From an uncultured Erysipelotrichaceae bacterium (GTDB lineage: Bacteria; Bacillota_I; Bacilli_A; Erysipelotrichales; Erysipelotrichaceae): 64,000 bases of DNA. The position numbers and the translations under genes were made by a program. Shown here piece after piece: positions 54,240 through 62,510 of the stretch (its first letter is position 1; every line of letters starts with the position of its first letter). The notes under the pieces were generated by a model, which was not told the DNA's origin, made no database searches, and saw only the letters and a program-made list of their open reading frames with translations. The stretch is from NCBI GenBank assembly GCA_945875435.1, contig CAMCKH010000001.1:62001-126000 (forward strand), in the 5' to 3' direction.

Positions 54240-57239
54240 TTATATACCTACAAAAATATCCACTAATTTTCTAATTTCATCTAACACTTGAGCTTTTTTC
54301 ATTTCTCTAACACCACCCATTCTGCTAGCTTTACCAATAATATTATCTAAATCATCTCCAGCATATTCTAAATATCCTTTATTTATAGCTTTTTCTACAA
54401 ATCTTTTAGCTTCTGGTTTTAATGATTGATTTAAAATTAATTTATTAACCTCTTTTTCTTTAACTTCTTTGGCAAAATTATAAAATTCTTCTACAATATT
54501 ATCGTAATTTTTAAGTTTTAATAAGTCATTTTTATTAATAAAATCAATAATCAATTCTTCTTTAGTTCTAGTTCCAACACTTGATCTTATAGCTCTTCTA
54601 ACTTCAATTTTTAAAAGTTCAATATCATCATATTCTTTAGATTTACTAAGTATTAAATTAAGAATATAGTCTAAATTTATTTCGTTTGTTTTTAATAAAT
54701 CAATATGAAATTCTAAATCCGACATATCTATTTTTGGGAATTTTGAATCATCAGGAGAAGGAGAAGGTTTAAGTTCATCTTTAATCCCTAAATAAACACT
54801 CTTCATATCTTGCATCAATCTATCAGAAATTATTGATTCAAATTTTTCAAACTCATCAAAATTCTTTAAAATATTTTCAGTTTTTAAAAGTTCACCAAAA
54901 AGTTGTACAAACTCTCTTTTATCGCAATCAGTTTTAATTTCTGTTGGGTCAGGGAATTTAGATATTAACTCTTGGCAAATTTCTTTATACCCTTTAATTT
55001 CTTTTCCATCAATGTCTTTAAAACCATTGATATACTCATCATAACTTTTTTCCAAAATAATATTTATACTATTTTTATCACCAAAAGTTTTAATAGCATC
55101 TTCAGTATCCTTTTCAAGATCTCTAAAACAAACAATATTACCAAAAGTTTTAACTTTGTTTAAAATACGATTAGTTCTAGAAAACGCCTGAATTAAACCA
55201 TGATATTTCAAATTTTTATCCACAAACAGAGTATTCATAGTAGGTGCGTCAAAACCAGTTAAAAACATCCCTACCACAATTAATAAATCTATTTCTTTGT
55301 TTTTAGTTCTGATTGTTAAGTCTTTATAATAAGATTCAAAATTCGCGGTTGAAAAGTTAGTTTTAAATTGATGATTGTAATCATCAATAGCTTTATCTAA
55401 AAATTCTTTTGCGGTTACATTTAATAAATTACCATCAAAATTTTCTTCAACTATTTCACCAATTGTTTTAGGTTCTTCATTTGCCACAAAACTATAAATA
55501 GTAGCAATTTTTAATCTATCTTCCTCTGGAAGATCTTTTTGTTGTTTATCTATTTCTTGATAATAAAGTTTAGCAGCTTCAACACTTTGAACTGCAAACA
55601 TAGCATTAAAACCATTAATTCTTCTTTCCTTCAAAACATAATTAATATTTCTGTGTGTTTTAGTATTAAATACTTTTAAAATATGTTTTGTGATTTCGCT
55701 AATTCTTTCTGGTGCCAACAATATTTTGTTTTCTAATTTTAAAAGTTCTTTTTCATCTCTTTCAATTTCTGCACTTTTGAATTTAGGTGCTACATTATTA
55801 TAATCAACTTTAAATTTCAACACCTTACCATCTCTAATAGCATCAGTTATTACATAACTGTGCAGTTGAGGTCCAAAAATACTAGTCGTGGTTTCTACCC
55901 CTAATGCATTTTCTGAAAAGATAGGAGTACCAGTGAATCCAAATTGATAATATTTTTTAAATGATTTTCTGATATTTCTTTGTGCATCACCAAATTGAGA
56001 ACGATGACACTCATCGTATATCAAAACACAATGCTTATCATAAATTGGATGATTAGGATTCTTTTTAACAAATTCATTTAATTTTTGAATAGTAGTTACT
56101 AAAATTCTATTATCATCTCTTTCAATACACTCTTTAAGCTCTTTTGTATCTTTAGTGCTATTAACACTGTTTTCATCAAATTTTTTATATTCTAACATTG
56201 TTTGATGATCTAAATCTTTTCTATCTACTACAAAAAATACCTTATCAATAAAACTTAAAGATGTTGCGAGTCTAGCAGTTTTAAATGAAGTTAATGTTTT
56301 CCCAGAACCGGTAGTGTGCCAAATAAACCCACCAGCTTCAATATTTCCAGCTTTTTTATTTTCATAACTAGATTTTATTTTCCATAATATTCTTTCAGTA
56401 GCAGCAATTTGATACGGTCTCATTATAAGTAAGGTTTTATTGCTATCAAAAATACAATATTTAATCAACACTTCAAGAAGTACTCTTTTTTCAAAAAATG
56501 TTTTAGTAAAATCTTCTAAATCATTTATTACTTTATTTTTAGCATCAGCCCATTCACAAGTAAATTCATAATTTCCTTTACCATTTAAAGTGGTATTCGC
56601 AAAGTATCTAGTATATGTGCCATTTGATATCACAAATATTTGTACATATTTATATAAAGAATTTTCACTATTAAAACTTTCTTTTCTGTATCTTTGAATT
56701 TGATCAAAGGATTCTTTTAAATTAACCCCTCTTCTTTTAAGTTCAACATGTACTAAAGGAAGACCATTAACTAAAACAGTAACATCATATCTATTATTAT
56801 GAGTACCAATTTGTTTAACTTGGTTAGTTACTTGAATAATATTATTGTGTATATTATTTTTATCAATAATTTTAATATTTTTAACATATCCACTATCAAA
56901 AACAAAATCATAAACATAATCTTCTTGTATCTTATGAGTTTTTTCAATTACACCGTCATTTGCAACATCTAAATATTCAGATAAAAACCTTCTCCATTCA
57001 GTATTATTGAATTGTATTTGATTTAATCTTTCTATTTGTTTTCTTAAATTAAGATATAGTTCTTCATTTGTTCTGACAGTTATTCTTTCATAACCTTGAG
57101 ATTGTAAATTTTTAAGCATGCTTTCTTCAAGCTCTGCTTCGCTTTGGTATGTTTGGGGTTTTTCAATGTTATTTTTTTCAAAACTTGCTAGAATAATACC
57201 ATTTGTCATTTCAGCAACTGTTCCGTAATTATTATTCAT
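54240..57239 (-). CDS. hsdR: Type I restriction endonuclease subunit HsdR
   Basis: Motor and nuclease subunit, 999 aa. The N-terminal PD-(D/E)xK nuclease has Asp152 and VELKRR (Glu166, Lys168). The helicase has HTTGSGKT (308-315), a DEAD-like IYDECH, FTGTP, and later motifs TGFDAPTMN and QAFSRTNR. A helical C-terminal domain binds the HsdM2S core. Start ATG with aaaggaggag 2-8 nt upstream, 10 bp after the last hsdS frame. Complete, so restriction depends on whether a working HsdS is made. Confidence 0.94.
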   Translation of the reverse strand: MNNNYGTVAEMTNGIILASFEKNNIEKPQTYQSEAELEESMLKNLQSQGYERITVRTNEELYLNLRKQIERLNQIQFNNTEWRRFLSEYLDVANDGVIEKTHKIQEDYVYDFVFDSGYVKNIKIIDKNNIHNNIIQVTNQVKQIGTHNNRYDVTVLVNGLPLVHVELKRRGVNLKESFDQIQRYRKESFNSENSLYKYVQIFVISNGTYTRYFANTTLNGKGNYEFTCEWADAKNKVINDLEDFTKTFFEKRVLLEVLIKYCIFDSNKTLLIMRPYQIAATERILWKIKSSYENKKAGNIEAGGFIWHTTGSGKTLTSFKTARLATSLSFIDKVFFVVDRKDLDHQTMLEYKKFDENSVNSTKDTKELKECIERDDNRILVTTIQKLNEFVKKNPNHPIYDKHCVLIYDECHRSQFGDAQRNIRKSFKKYYQFGFTGTPIFSENALGVETTTSIFGPQLHSYVITDAIRDGKVLKFKVDYNNVAPKFKSAEIERDEKELLKLENKILLAPERISEITKHILKVFNTKTHRNINYVLKERRINGFNAMFAVQSVEAAKLYYQEIDKQQKDLPEEDRLKIATIYSFVANEEPKTIGEIVEENFDGNLLNVTAKEFLDKAIDDYNHQFKTNFSTANFESYYKDLTIRTKNKEIDLLIVVGMFLTGFDAPTMNTLFVDKNLKYHGLIQAFSRTNRILNKVKTFGNIVCFRDLEKDTEDAIKTFGDKNSINIILEKSYDEYINGFKDIDGKEIKGYKEICQELISKFPDPTEIKTDCDKREFVQLFGELLKTENILKNFDEFEKFESIISDRLMQDMKSVYLGIKDELKPSPSPDDSKFPKIDMSDLEFHIDLLKTNEINLDYILNLILSKSKEYDDIELLKIEVRRAIRSSVGTRTKEELIIDFINKNDLLKLKNYDNIVEEFYNFAKEVKEKEVNKLILNQSLKPEAKRFVEKAINKGYLEYAGDDLDNIIGKASRMGGVREMKKAQVLDEIRKLVDIFVGI

Positions 57240-57249
57240 ACTCCTCCTT

Positions 57250-57942
57250 TTACAACTTAAAACCTAAAAGTTTTTCGCGATAATATTCATATTGTTTTTG
57301 TCTTAATTCTATTTCTTTTGGTAAACCTTTTGATATGTCATTTACTAAAGCATCAAAAACATCAAGTTTAGAAACGATGTGTTCTTGAACTTTTAGTGGT
57401 GGGATGGGGATTTGGATTTTTTTCATTAATTCTTTTGATACATTAAATCTAGTAACTCCCGATGCCGTTTTTCCAATTTTTACCCTAAGAGCATCCGACC
57501 TGAATAAGTGCTTTGAAAAATCTGGCAACAACAACTCTGAATCGTTTAGTCTAAGAAAAAAGCAAAAGCTGTTCAAATATATATCTTCCGTAAATTTAGC
57601 AGTAATAACAGATGACATTCCACATTCATCTGGTGTTTCTGATGACCCTGTAAATAATATATCTCCATACATTAGTTTTCTCTGATTTTCTTCTGCTTTA
57701 ATCTTAACTTTATCTTTTACGTTTATATCAGTAGCTGGATTTAAATATACATTTTTGTATGTAATAAATTTTGCGTTACCATCATTAAAGTCTTGCTTTG
57801 ACTTTCCAGTTATTCCACCATAAAACTCTCCAATATCCCCCAACTTCTTCCACTCAACTTTTTCAAATAATGAAATTCCTACAATATCAGCAGCTTCTTG
57901 TAGTAATAGTATATATTCTTTAGGTATTATCGTGCGTGCGTG
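57250..57942 (-). CDS. hsdS: HsdS specificity module 3 (one target-recognition domain plus coiled coil, separate frame)
   Basis: A frame open from 57942 to 57250. Translation reads IPKEYILLLQEAADIVGISL, then FEKVEWKKLGDIGEFYGGIT, a TRD, and the conserved coiled-coil region IQIPIPPLKVQEHIVSKLDV, ending in a YEYYREKLLGFKL tail. It is a half-size HsdS with one TRD. The only obvious internal start is the TTG of LGDIGEF (57843) without a ribosome site, so it may need frame joining from module 2 through the GCAC repeat: one more 4-bp unit would fuse both. A translated half subunit is also possible, since half HsdS can dimerise. Confidence 0.75.
   Translation of the reverse strand, partial: HARTIIPKEYILLLQEAADIVGISLFEKVEWKKLGDIGEFYGGITGKSKQDFNDGNAKFITYKNVYLNPATDINVKDKVKIKAEENQRKLMYGDILFTGSSETPDECGMSSVITAKFTEDIYLNSFCFFLRLNDSELLLPDFSKHLFRSDALRVKIGKTASGVTRFNVSKELMKKIQIPIPPLKVQEHIVSKLDVFDALVNDISKGLPKEIELRQKQYEYYREKLLGFKL
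57269..57304. repeat. 36-bp direct repeat in hsdS coiled-coil region, copy in module 3
   Basis: Identical to 57970-58005 and encoding the QKQYEYYREKLL helix in both modules. Recombination between the two would delete module 3 and leave module 2 with an intact end. Confidence 0.85.
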
Positions 57943-58556
57943 CTAGCATATACATCGGTGAATGTCAATAGTTTTTCGCGATAATATTCATATTGTTTTT
58001 GTCTTTGTTCAATTTCCTGTGGCAGTAAACCTTTTGTATCAGAAAGTAAAGATTGAAATTTATCTAGGATTTCTGCTATTTTCTTTTGCAAACCTTTATC
58101 TATTATAGGAACAGGTAATGAGCGTATTATTTCTGAATTTAAATTACTAACTGAAGAGCTATTAATTTTCGCTTTCCAATAATTCTGAACAGTTGATGAA
58201 CTTAAAAAATGATATAAAAAATCAGAATCTAAGTATTCATCAAAATCACTTATTGATGCCCACCCATCGTGAATTGCTCCTTTTATATTTAATATATACG
58301 GTCGTCCATAACTCATTGAATTAGAGATTATAAAATCACCTTCTTTTAAAACTCTTGATTTTTTCGCTCCTTCAACTGTTATTTTTTGTGCTGTTTTGAT
58401 GACATATTTAGAATGTAATTCTATATCCCCAATCTTAATCCACGATATTCCGTTCTCATCATCAGTTAAATACTTTGAAATTGGTCTTGGTGATGCCCCT
58501 CTGTTAATTTGAGCAACTTCACCTAATGTAGTTACCCTTAATCTATACCCCCCCCG
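57927..58556 (-). CDS. hsdS: HsdS specificity module 2 (second target-recognition domain, out of frame with module 1)
   Basis: Open frame continuing module 1 after the G tract: YRLRVTTLGEVAQINRGASP starts a second TRD, followed by SYGRPYILNIKGAIHDGWAS and the coiled-coil end IAEILDKFQSLLSD and QKQYEYYREKLL. I checked every codon from the tract to the stop: none is a stop in this frame. With 9 (or 6) G instead of 8, modules 1 and 2 form one subunit of about 441 aa, normal for HsdS. In the sequence given it is separate and has no good start before the ATG at 58316. Confidence 0.8.
   Translation of the reverse strand, partial: RGGYRLRVTTLGEVAQINRGASPRPISKYLTDDENGISWIKIGDIELHSKYVIKTAQKITVEGAKKSRVLKEGDFIISNSMSYGRPYILNIKGAIHDGWASISDFDEYLDSDFLYHFLSSSTVQNYWKAKINSSSVSNLNSEIIRSLPVPIIDKGLQKKIAEILDKFQSLLSDTKGLLPQEIEQRQKQYEYYREKLLTFTDVYASTHAR
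57931..57943. repeat. GCAC tetranucleotide repeat between hsdS modules 2 and 3
   Basis: Three full GCAC units plus one base on the coding (-) strand, directly before the module 2 stop codon. Unit length 4 means each gain or loss shifts the frame; four units would join module 2 (ending in AST) to module 3 (from TIIPKE). Confidence 0.65.
57970..58005. repeat. 36-bp direct repeat in hsdS coiled-coil region, copy in module 2
   Basis: Identical partner of 57269-57304. Confidence 0.85.
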
Positions 58557-59251
58557 AGGATTTCTGGGTTTTCAGACAATTTATTCAAATATTCTTCACT
58601 TAATAATAAATTTCTATAATATTCATATTGTTTGGTGCGTTGCTGTAATTCAGCCTGTAATTCAGCCTGTAATTCAGTAACATAACTTGTGAATTTGTCA
58701 AGTATTTCTACTATTTTTTGTTGGGTTTCTAATGAGGGGATGGGGATTTCTAACTCCTCAAGTTTATTCTTTCTTATTCCTGCTAATGTACTGCCTTTAA
58801 GTGATTTTTTTATTTCATTCTGTATAAAATCAGACCTTAAATAATAAACTAAATATTTGGGTACTATGTTTTTTTTATTTGGCTTTAACACAAATGTAGA
58901 CTCATTCACATCAAAATTATTTGGTTCAACTTCTACAAATGCTATTTTTCCTACTGTTCCTACAGCAGAAAACAAAATATCGTTTATTTGAAGTTTGCTT
59001 CTTTTATTTATAAGGTTTCTTGCTTTTTCCGTTATTCTAGCAGTTTTACCATCAATAAATTCTATAACTTCATTACTAGAATAATCTTTAGTTGTAATGT
59101 ACCACGAAGTTAATTCTTCGTCGCTTGAATCATTTAGTTTAAAATTTTTTCTTGGGTTTAAACCAGTCGTAACAGATATACAAACATCTTTTTCTCCAAG
59201 TTTTCTCCACTCAACTTTTTCATTTTTCAATAATTCATCTATCTTACTCAT
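58538..59251 (-). CDS. hsdS: HsdS specificity module 1 (first target-recognition domain; truncated by frame at the G tract)
   Basis: 237-aa half of a type I specificity subunit. Start ATG 59251 overlaps the rhuM stop; [20 protein letters not shown] is the usual HsdS N-terminus. One TRD follows, then LEIPIPSLETQQKIVEILDK and a coiled coil with the ELQA repeats (TELQAELQAELQQRTKQYEYY). The frame ends GGGID just after the G8 tract. As given it encodes only one TRD; with one more G it continues through module 2. A half subunit may still form a dimer with a palindromic target. Confidence 0.85.
   Translation of the reverse strand: MSKIDELLKNEKVEWRKLGEKDVCISVTTGLNPRKNFKLNDSSDEELTSWYITTKDYSSNEVIEFIDGKTARITEKARNLINKRSKLQINDILFSAVGTVGKIAFVEVEPNNFDVNESTFVLKPNKKNIVPKYLVYYLRSDFIQNEIKKSLKGSTLAGIRKNKLEELEIPIPSLETQQKIVEILDKFTSYVTELQAELQAELQQRTKQYEYYRNLLLSEEYLNKLSENPEILGGGID
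58548..58555. repeat. Homopolymer tract G8 (coding strand) between hsdS modules 1 and 2
   Basis: Eight C on the + strand, i.e. eight G in the coding strand, in a genome region where G runs are rare. It lies exactly at the joint of the two modules and sets the frame between them. Confidence 0.9.
58643..58678. repeat. 12-bp tandem repeat (three units) in the hsdS spacer, encoding ELQA
   Basis: ctgtaattcagc twice, then ctgtaattcagt on the + strand. Each unit adds four residues (ELQA) to the spacer helix between TRDs, without frame change. This parallels the TAEL repeats of EcoR124-type HsdS, where repeat number sets the spacing of the two half sites. Confidence 0.88.
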
Positions 59252-60257
59252 CTTTTTTTCCACCCTTTTTAGCAAGTTGCTCTATGCTTTTAATTTCTGC
59301 TAAGTAGTCTTTTTCAACAGGAGAAAGATTTTCATCCTGATATTTTCTATATTCAAAAAGAGCCTTTTCCATTGCTTGTTTATGACTGATTTTACCTGCA
59401 TCTTTTAATACATCTTCCCCTGTAGATGTAAGGATTTTATCCAAAGTTTCCACATAATCACTCATGTACATAGGCTTATGTTTCATGGCTTGCATTTCTG
59501 CAATTTCAAAGTAACCTGATACAAGTTTGTTTAGTATCTTTAATTCATCTTCCGTAAGATAGTTTTTGGCAACTCCTATATCTTTCTTTGTAGGAAAAGC
59601 TCCTGAAAAAGTAGTAAGACCCATAAATTCTTTAGTGCTATCTGCTCTTTTATAAATTAATTCTGCTGATGTTTGTCCATGTGCTGCATAATGTAATTTA
59701 TTTTGCACTGTCTTGAAAAATGCTATGGATTCTCTACTCTTGGGGTCATAATCTATACTGGTTGCATACAAGTCCAAAACCTGTCTATACATAACTTTTT
59801 CACTTGAACGAATATCACGAATTCTATCTAAAAGTTCTTTAAAATAATTGCCTCCTCCAAGATTTTTGAGTCTTTCATCGTCCATAGAAAAACCTTTGAT
59901 TAAGTATTCTTTTAATATCGTTGAGGCATAGTTTCTGAATTGTACCCCACGAACAGAACGCACTCTGTACCCGATTGCCAAAATCATATCCAAATTGTAA
60001 TAAGCCAATTTTCTTGTTTGAGTTTTTGCCAAAATGGCACCATGTTCAGTGGTATGCAACTTATAGTTGCATACCATATTCTCGTATAATTCACCGTCAT
60101 CGAATATATTTTTAATATGTTTAGCTATATTTTGTCTTGTGCTCTGAAAAAGCTCAGCAAGCTCCTTTATGTTTAACCAAACTGTTTCATCTTCTACATG
60201 AAGTTCTATTTTTGACTTTCCATCTTCCGTATTGTATATAATAAACTCATTACTCAT
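59244..60257 (-). CDS. rhuM: RhuM family protein
   Basis: A 337-aa protein of the RhuM (virulence protein/KilA-related) family: [20 protein letters not shown] and [20 protein letters not shown] form an N-terminal DNA-binding-like part, then [21 protein letters not shown] and [16 protein letters not shown], which are typical. RhuM genes are frequent inside type I R-M loci, but their job is not established. It overlaps hsdM by 8 bp and hsdS by 8 bp, so it belongs to the operon. By eye this gene is richer in G+C than the flanking core genes, suggesting transfer. Confidence 0.88.
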   Translation of the reverse strand: MSNEFIIYNTEDGKSKIELHVEDETVWLNIKELAELFQSTRQNIAKHIKNIFDDGELYENMVCNYKLHTTEHGAILAKTQTRKLAYYNLDMILAIGYRVRSVRGVQFRNYASTILKEYLIKGFSMDDERLKNLGGGNYFKELLDRIRDIRSSEKVMYRQVLDLYATSIDYDPKSRESIAFFKTVQNKLHYAAHGQTSAELIYKRADSTKEFMGLTTFSGAFPTKKDIGVAKNYLTEDELKILNKLVSGYFEIAEMQAMKHKPMYMSDYVETLDKILTSTGEDVLKDAGKISHKQAMEKALFEYRKYQDENLSPVEKDYLAEIKSIEQLAKKGGKKDE

Positions 60258-61827
60258 CTTCCAGCTCCTTTACTATTTCGTTTATGGATGCTCTAAGATT
60301 ATCTATTTTCTTGACAGTTTCTTCAATTTCTTTATTTAAAACTTTAATATCTATGATTTCTCTTGTATCTTCTTTTTCTACATAAGTTGATACCGAAAGA
60401 TTATAATCATTTTCTTCTATTTCACTATTATCTACATATCTTGAGAAATACTGAATACCTTCTCTATTTTTAAATTCTTCTATAATATTTAAAATATTCT
60501 TTTCTTCTAAAATATTATTGTTAGTCTCTTTTTTAAATTCTTTGCTGGCATCAATGAAAAGAACTTGATTTGAAATTTTATTTTTTGCTAGCACTAAAAT
60601 ACATGTAGCAATAGAAGTTCCAAAAAATAAATTTTCTGGCAACTGAATAACACAGTCCACAAAGTTATTATCTACCAAATACTTACGAATCGTTTGTTCT
60701 GCACCTTTACGATAAAAAATACCAGGGAAACATACTATCGCAGCTCTTCCCTTACTAGAAAGATGGTTTAAAGAATGTAAAATGAAAGCATAATCAGCAT
60801 AAGATTTAGGAGCTAATTTACCTGCTGGTGCAAAACGATCATCATTAATCAAAGTTGGATCATCATCTCCAATCCATTTAATTGAATATGGTGGATTAGA
60901 TACGATCGCATCAAATGGTTTTTCTTCTTTATGAAGTGGATTTAATAAAGTATCACCTCTTTTAATTGAAAAGTTATTATAGTTTATATTATGCAAAAAC
61001 ATATTCATACGAGCTAAGTTGAAATTAGTCATATTAATTTCTTGTCCATAAAATCCTTCTTCAATTATATTTTCGTCAAATTGTTTTTTCATTTGAAGCA
61101 ATAAAGATCCACTACCACATGTTGGATCATATACTTTGTTAATATTACTTTGTCCTTCCACAACTAATCTAGCTAATAATTTAGATACACTTTGAGGAGT
61201 AAAAAATTCTCCACCAGATTTTCCAGCATTACTTGCATAATTAGAAATTAAATATTCATACGCATCTCCAAAAGCATCAATATCATTATTTTTAAAATCT
61301 TTAAAGTTGATTGATGCTATTCCAGTTAAAATATCAGTCAATCTTTTATTTTTTTCTGCTACTGTACCACCTATTCTACTGCTAGTAGTATCAAGATCTT
61401 CAAATAAACCTTTAATATCTGCTTCTGAAGAAAAACCCACAGCACTAGCTTCAATGTCTTTAAAAATAGCAGCAAGGTCAGTATTTAAGTTTTGATTATC
61501 TTTAGCATTTTTAACTACATTAATAAATAATTGACTTGGAAGTATGAAAAATCCCTTATCTTCCACTGTATTTGGTCTAAAGTATTTATTTGCATCTTCA
61601 TCACTAATATCTGCATAATCAAACTCTTCATTACCAGCTTCTTTTTCGGCTTTATTAAAAAATTCGGTTATATTTTCTGAAATAAAACGATAAAACAATA
61701 TCCCTAATATATATTGTTTAAAATCCCATCCATCTACCGCACCACGAACATTATCGGCGATGCTCCATATCTTTTTGTGAAGTTCACTTCTTTGTGCAGC
61801 TTCATTTGAATTGTTAAAATTTTCCAC
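60250..61827 (-). CDS. hsdM: Type I DNA methyltransferase subunit HsdM
   Basis: N6-adenine methyltransferase, 525 aa. N-terminal helical domain ([20 protein letters not shown], then [16 protein letters not shown]), SAM site DPTCGSGSL (234-242), catalytic NPPY (311-314), and a C-terminal coiled coil that joins HsdS. The start is GTG with ggaggtaag upstream; the N-terminal 34 codons and promoter are duplicated before the ABC ATPase. First gene of the operon hsdM-rhuM-hsdS-hsdR. Confidence 0.94.
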   Translation of the reverse strand: MENFNNSNEAAQRSELHKKIWSIADNVRGAVDGWDFKQYILGILFYRFISENITEFFNKAEKEAGNEEFDYADISDEDANKYFRPNTVEDKGFFILPSQLFINVVKNAKDNQNLNTDLAAIFKDIEASAVGFSSEADIKGLFEDLDTTSSRIGGTVAEKNKRLTDILTGIASINFKDFKNNDIDAFGDAYEYLISNYASNAGKSGGEFFTPQSVSKLLARLVVEGQSNINKVYDPTCGSGSLLLQMKKQFDENIIEEGFYGQEINMTNFNLARMNMFLHNINYNNFSIKRGDTLLNPLHKEEKPFDAIVSNPPYSIKWIGDDDPTLINDDRFAPAGKLAPKSYADYAFILHSLNHLSSKGRAAIVCFPGIFYRKGAEQTIRKYLVDNNFVDCVIQLPENLFFGTSIATCILVLAKNKISNQVLFIDASKEFKKETNNNILEEKNILNIIEEFKNREGIQYFSRYVDNSEIEENDYNLSVSTYVEKEDTREIIDIKVLNKEIEETVKKIDNLRASINEIVKELEDE

Positions 61828-61904
61828 CTTACCTCCTATACCATTATCTATTTATAATAAAATTATATCATTTTTAATAAAATAATTATAAAGTTTTATA
61901 TATT
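61724..61904. repeat. 181-bp direct repeat, copy B (native hsdM promoter and start)
   Basis: Original copy of the repeat at 53796-53976. It includes the hsdM promoter: extended -10 TGA TATAAT (TATAAT at 61862-61867 on the - strand), with no good -35. Direct repeats 7.9 kb apart allow excision of nearly the whole R-M locus. Confidence 0.93.
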
Positions 61905-61944
61905 TAAAAAATCATCAAAATTTTAAAATCAGTGCAATTCTTTC

Positions 61945-62433
61945 TCATAACAATATATTTTTTACAATTTTATTGAAATAAAAACTTAAAATATATGGTA
62001 CAAATAACACATTTATTTCTGCAATCACACTTAATTTACCATAAACAAAATTTATATTATCTATCAAATCATTAGGGAAAATAATAGCCACAAAAATAAA
62101 TATAATAAATACAAGCATCATTGATATTATTAAAAAATCCATACTCTTCTTAATTATAATTTTAGTAAAAATAATACTCTCAATAGCTATCAACAAAATT
62201 AATAAACTTCTAGCTAAATTAAAATTCAATGAAATGTTTGAATATATTATTATAAAAAATGATAAAACTATCCACTTAACACATAGCGATATGTTAAAAA
62301 ACTTTCTAAATTTTAAAAGCAAACTAAATAAAATAAAAACTGAAAGCAATAATGAAACTTTAATTTCATTCAATAAAAAATAATTGTAACTAATAAATGT
62401 AAAACTTAATAATAAATAAATGTATCTTTTCAT
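61945..62433 (-). CDS. Predicted membrane protein, unknown
   Basis: A 162-aa, very hydrophobic protein with about five or six transmembrane segments and few charged residues. No family recognised. The ATG is preceded by gaggt at a suitable distance. Divergent from the WYL regulator with a shared 77-bp control region, so it may be that regulator's target. Confidence 0.6.
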   Translation of the reverse strand: MKRYIYLLLSFTFISYNYFLLNEIKVSLLLSVFILFSLLLKFRKFFNISLCVKWIVLSFFIIIYSNISLNFNLARSLLILLIAIESIIFTKIIIKKSMDFLIISMMLVFIIFIFVAIIFPNDLIDNINFVYGKLSVIAEINVLFVPYILSFYFNKIVKNILL

Positions 62434-62477
62434 ATCATTACCTCATAATTATCATAAAATAAAAATTATTTAATGAT

Positions 62478-62504
62478 GTCCATTTTTTTGGACAATGATA
62501 TAAT
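62478..62504 (+). promoter_or_regulatory. Promoter and inverted-repeat operator of the WYL regulator, probably leaderless
   Basis: gtcca tttttt tggac (62478-62493) is a perfect 5-bp inverted repeat with a 6-nt centre in the -35 region. Extended -10 TGA TATAAT (TATAAT at 62499-62504) ends 6 nt before the ATG, with no ribosome site. Confidence 0.55.
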
Positions 62505-62510
62505 TATGTT

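Noticed and set aside
58538-58560. Recombinase-driven inversion of hsdS cassettes
   Set aside because: All modules and repeats face the same way, and no recombinase gene lies in the locus; slippage and deletion fit better.
57931-58678. Tandem repeats in hsdS as a CRISPR array
   Set aside because: Units of 4 and 12 bp inside coding sequence, no spacers, no cas genes.
53796-61904. Composite transposon formed by the 181-bp repeats
   Set aside because: The repeats hold hsdM start sequence, with no transposase and no terminal inverted repeats.
62488-62493. TTGGAC as -35 of the WYL gene
   Set aside because: Only 5 nt before the -10; better explained as the right arm of an inverted repeat.
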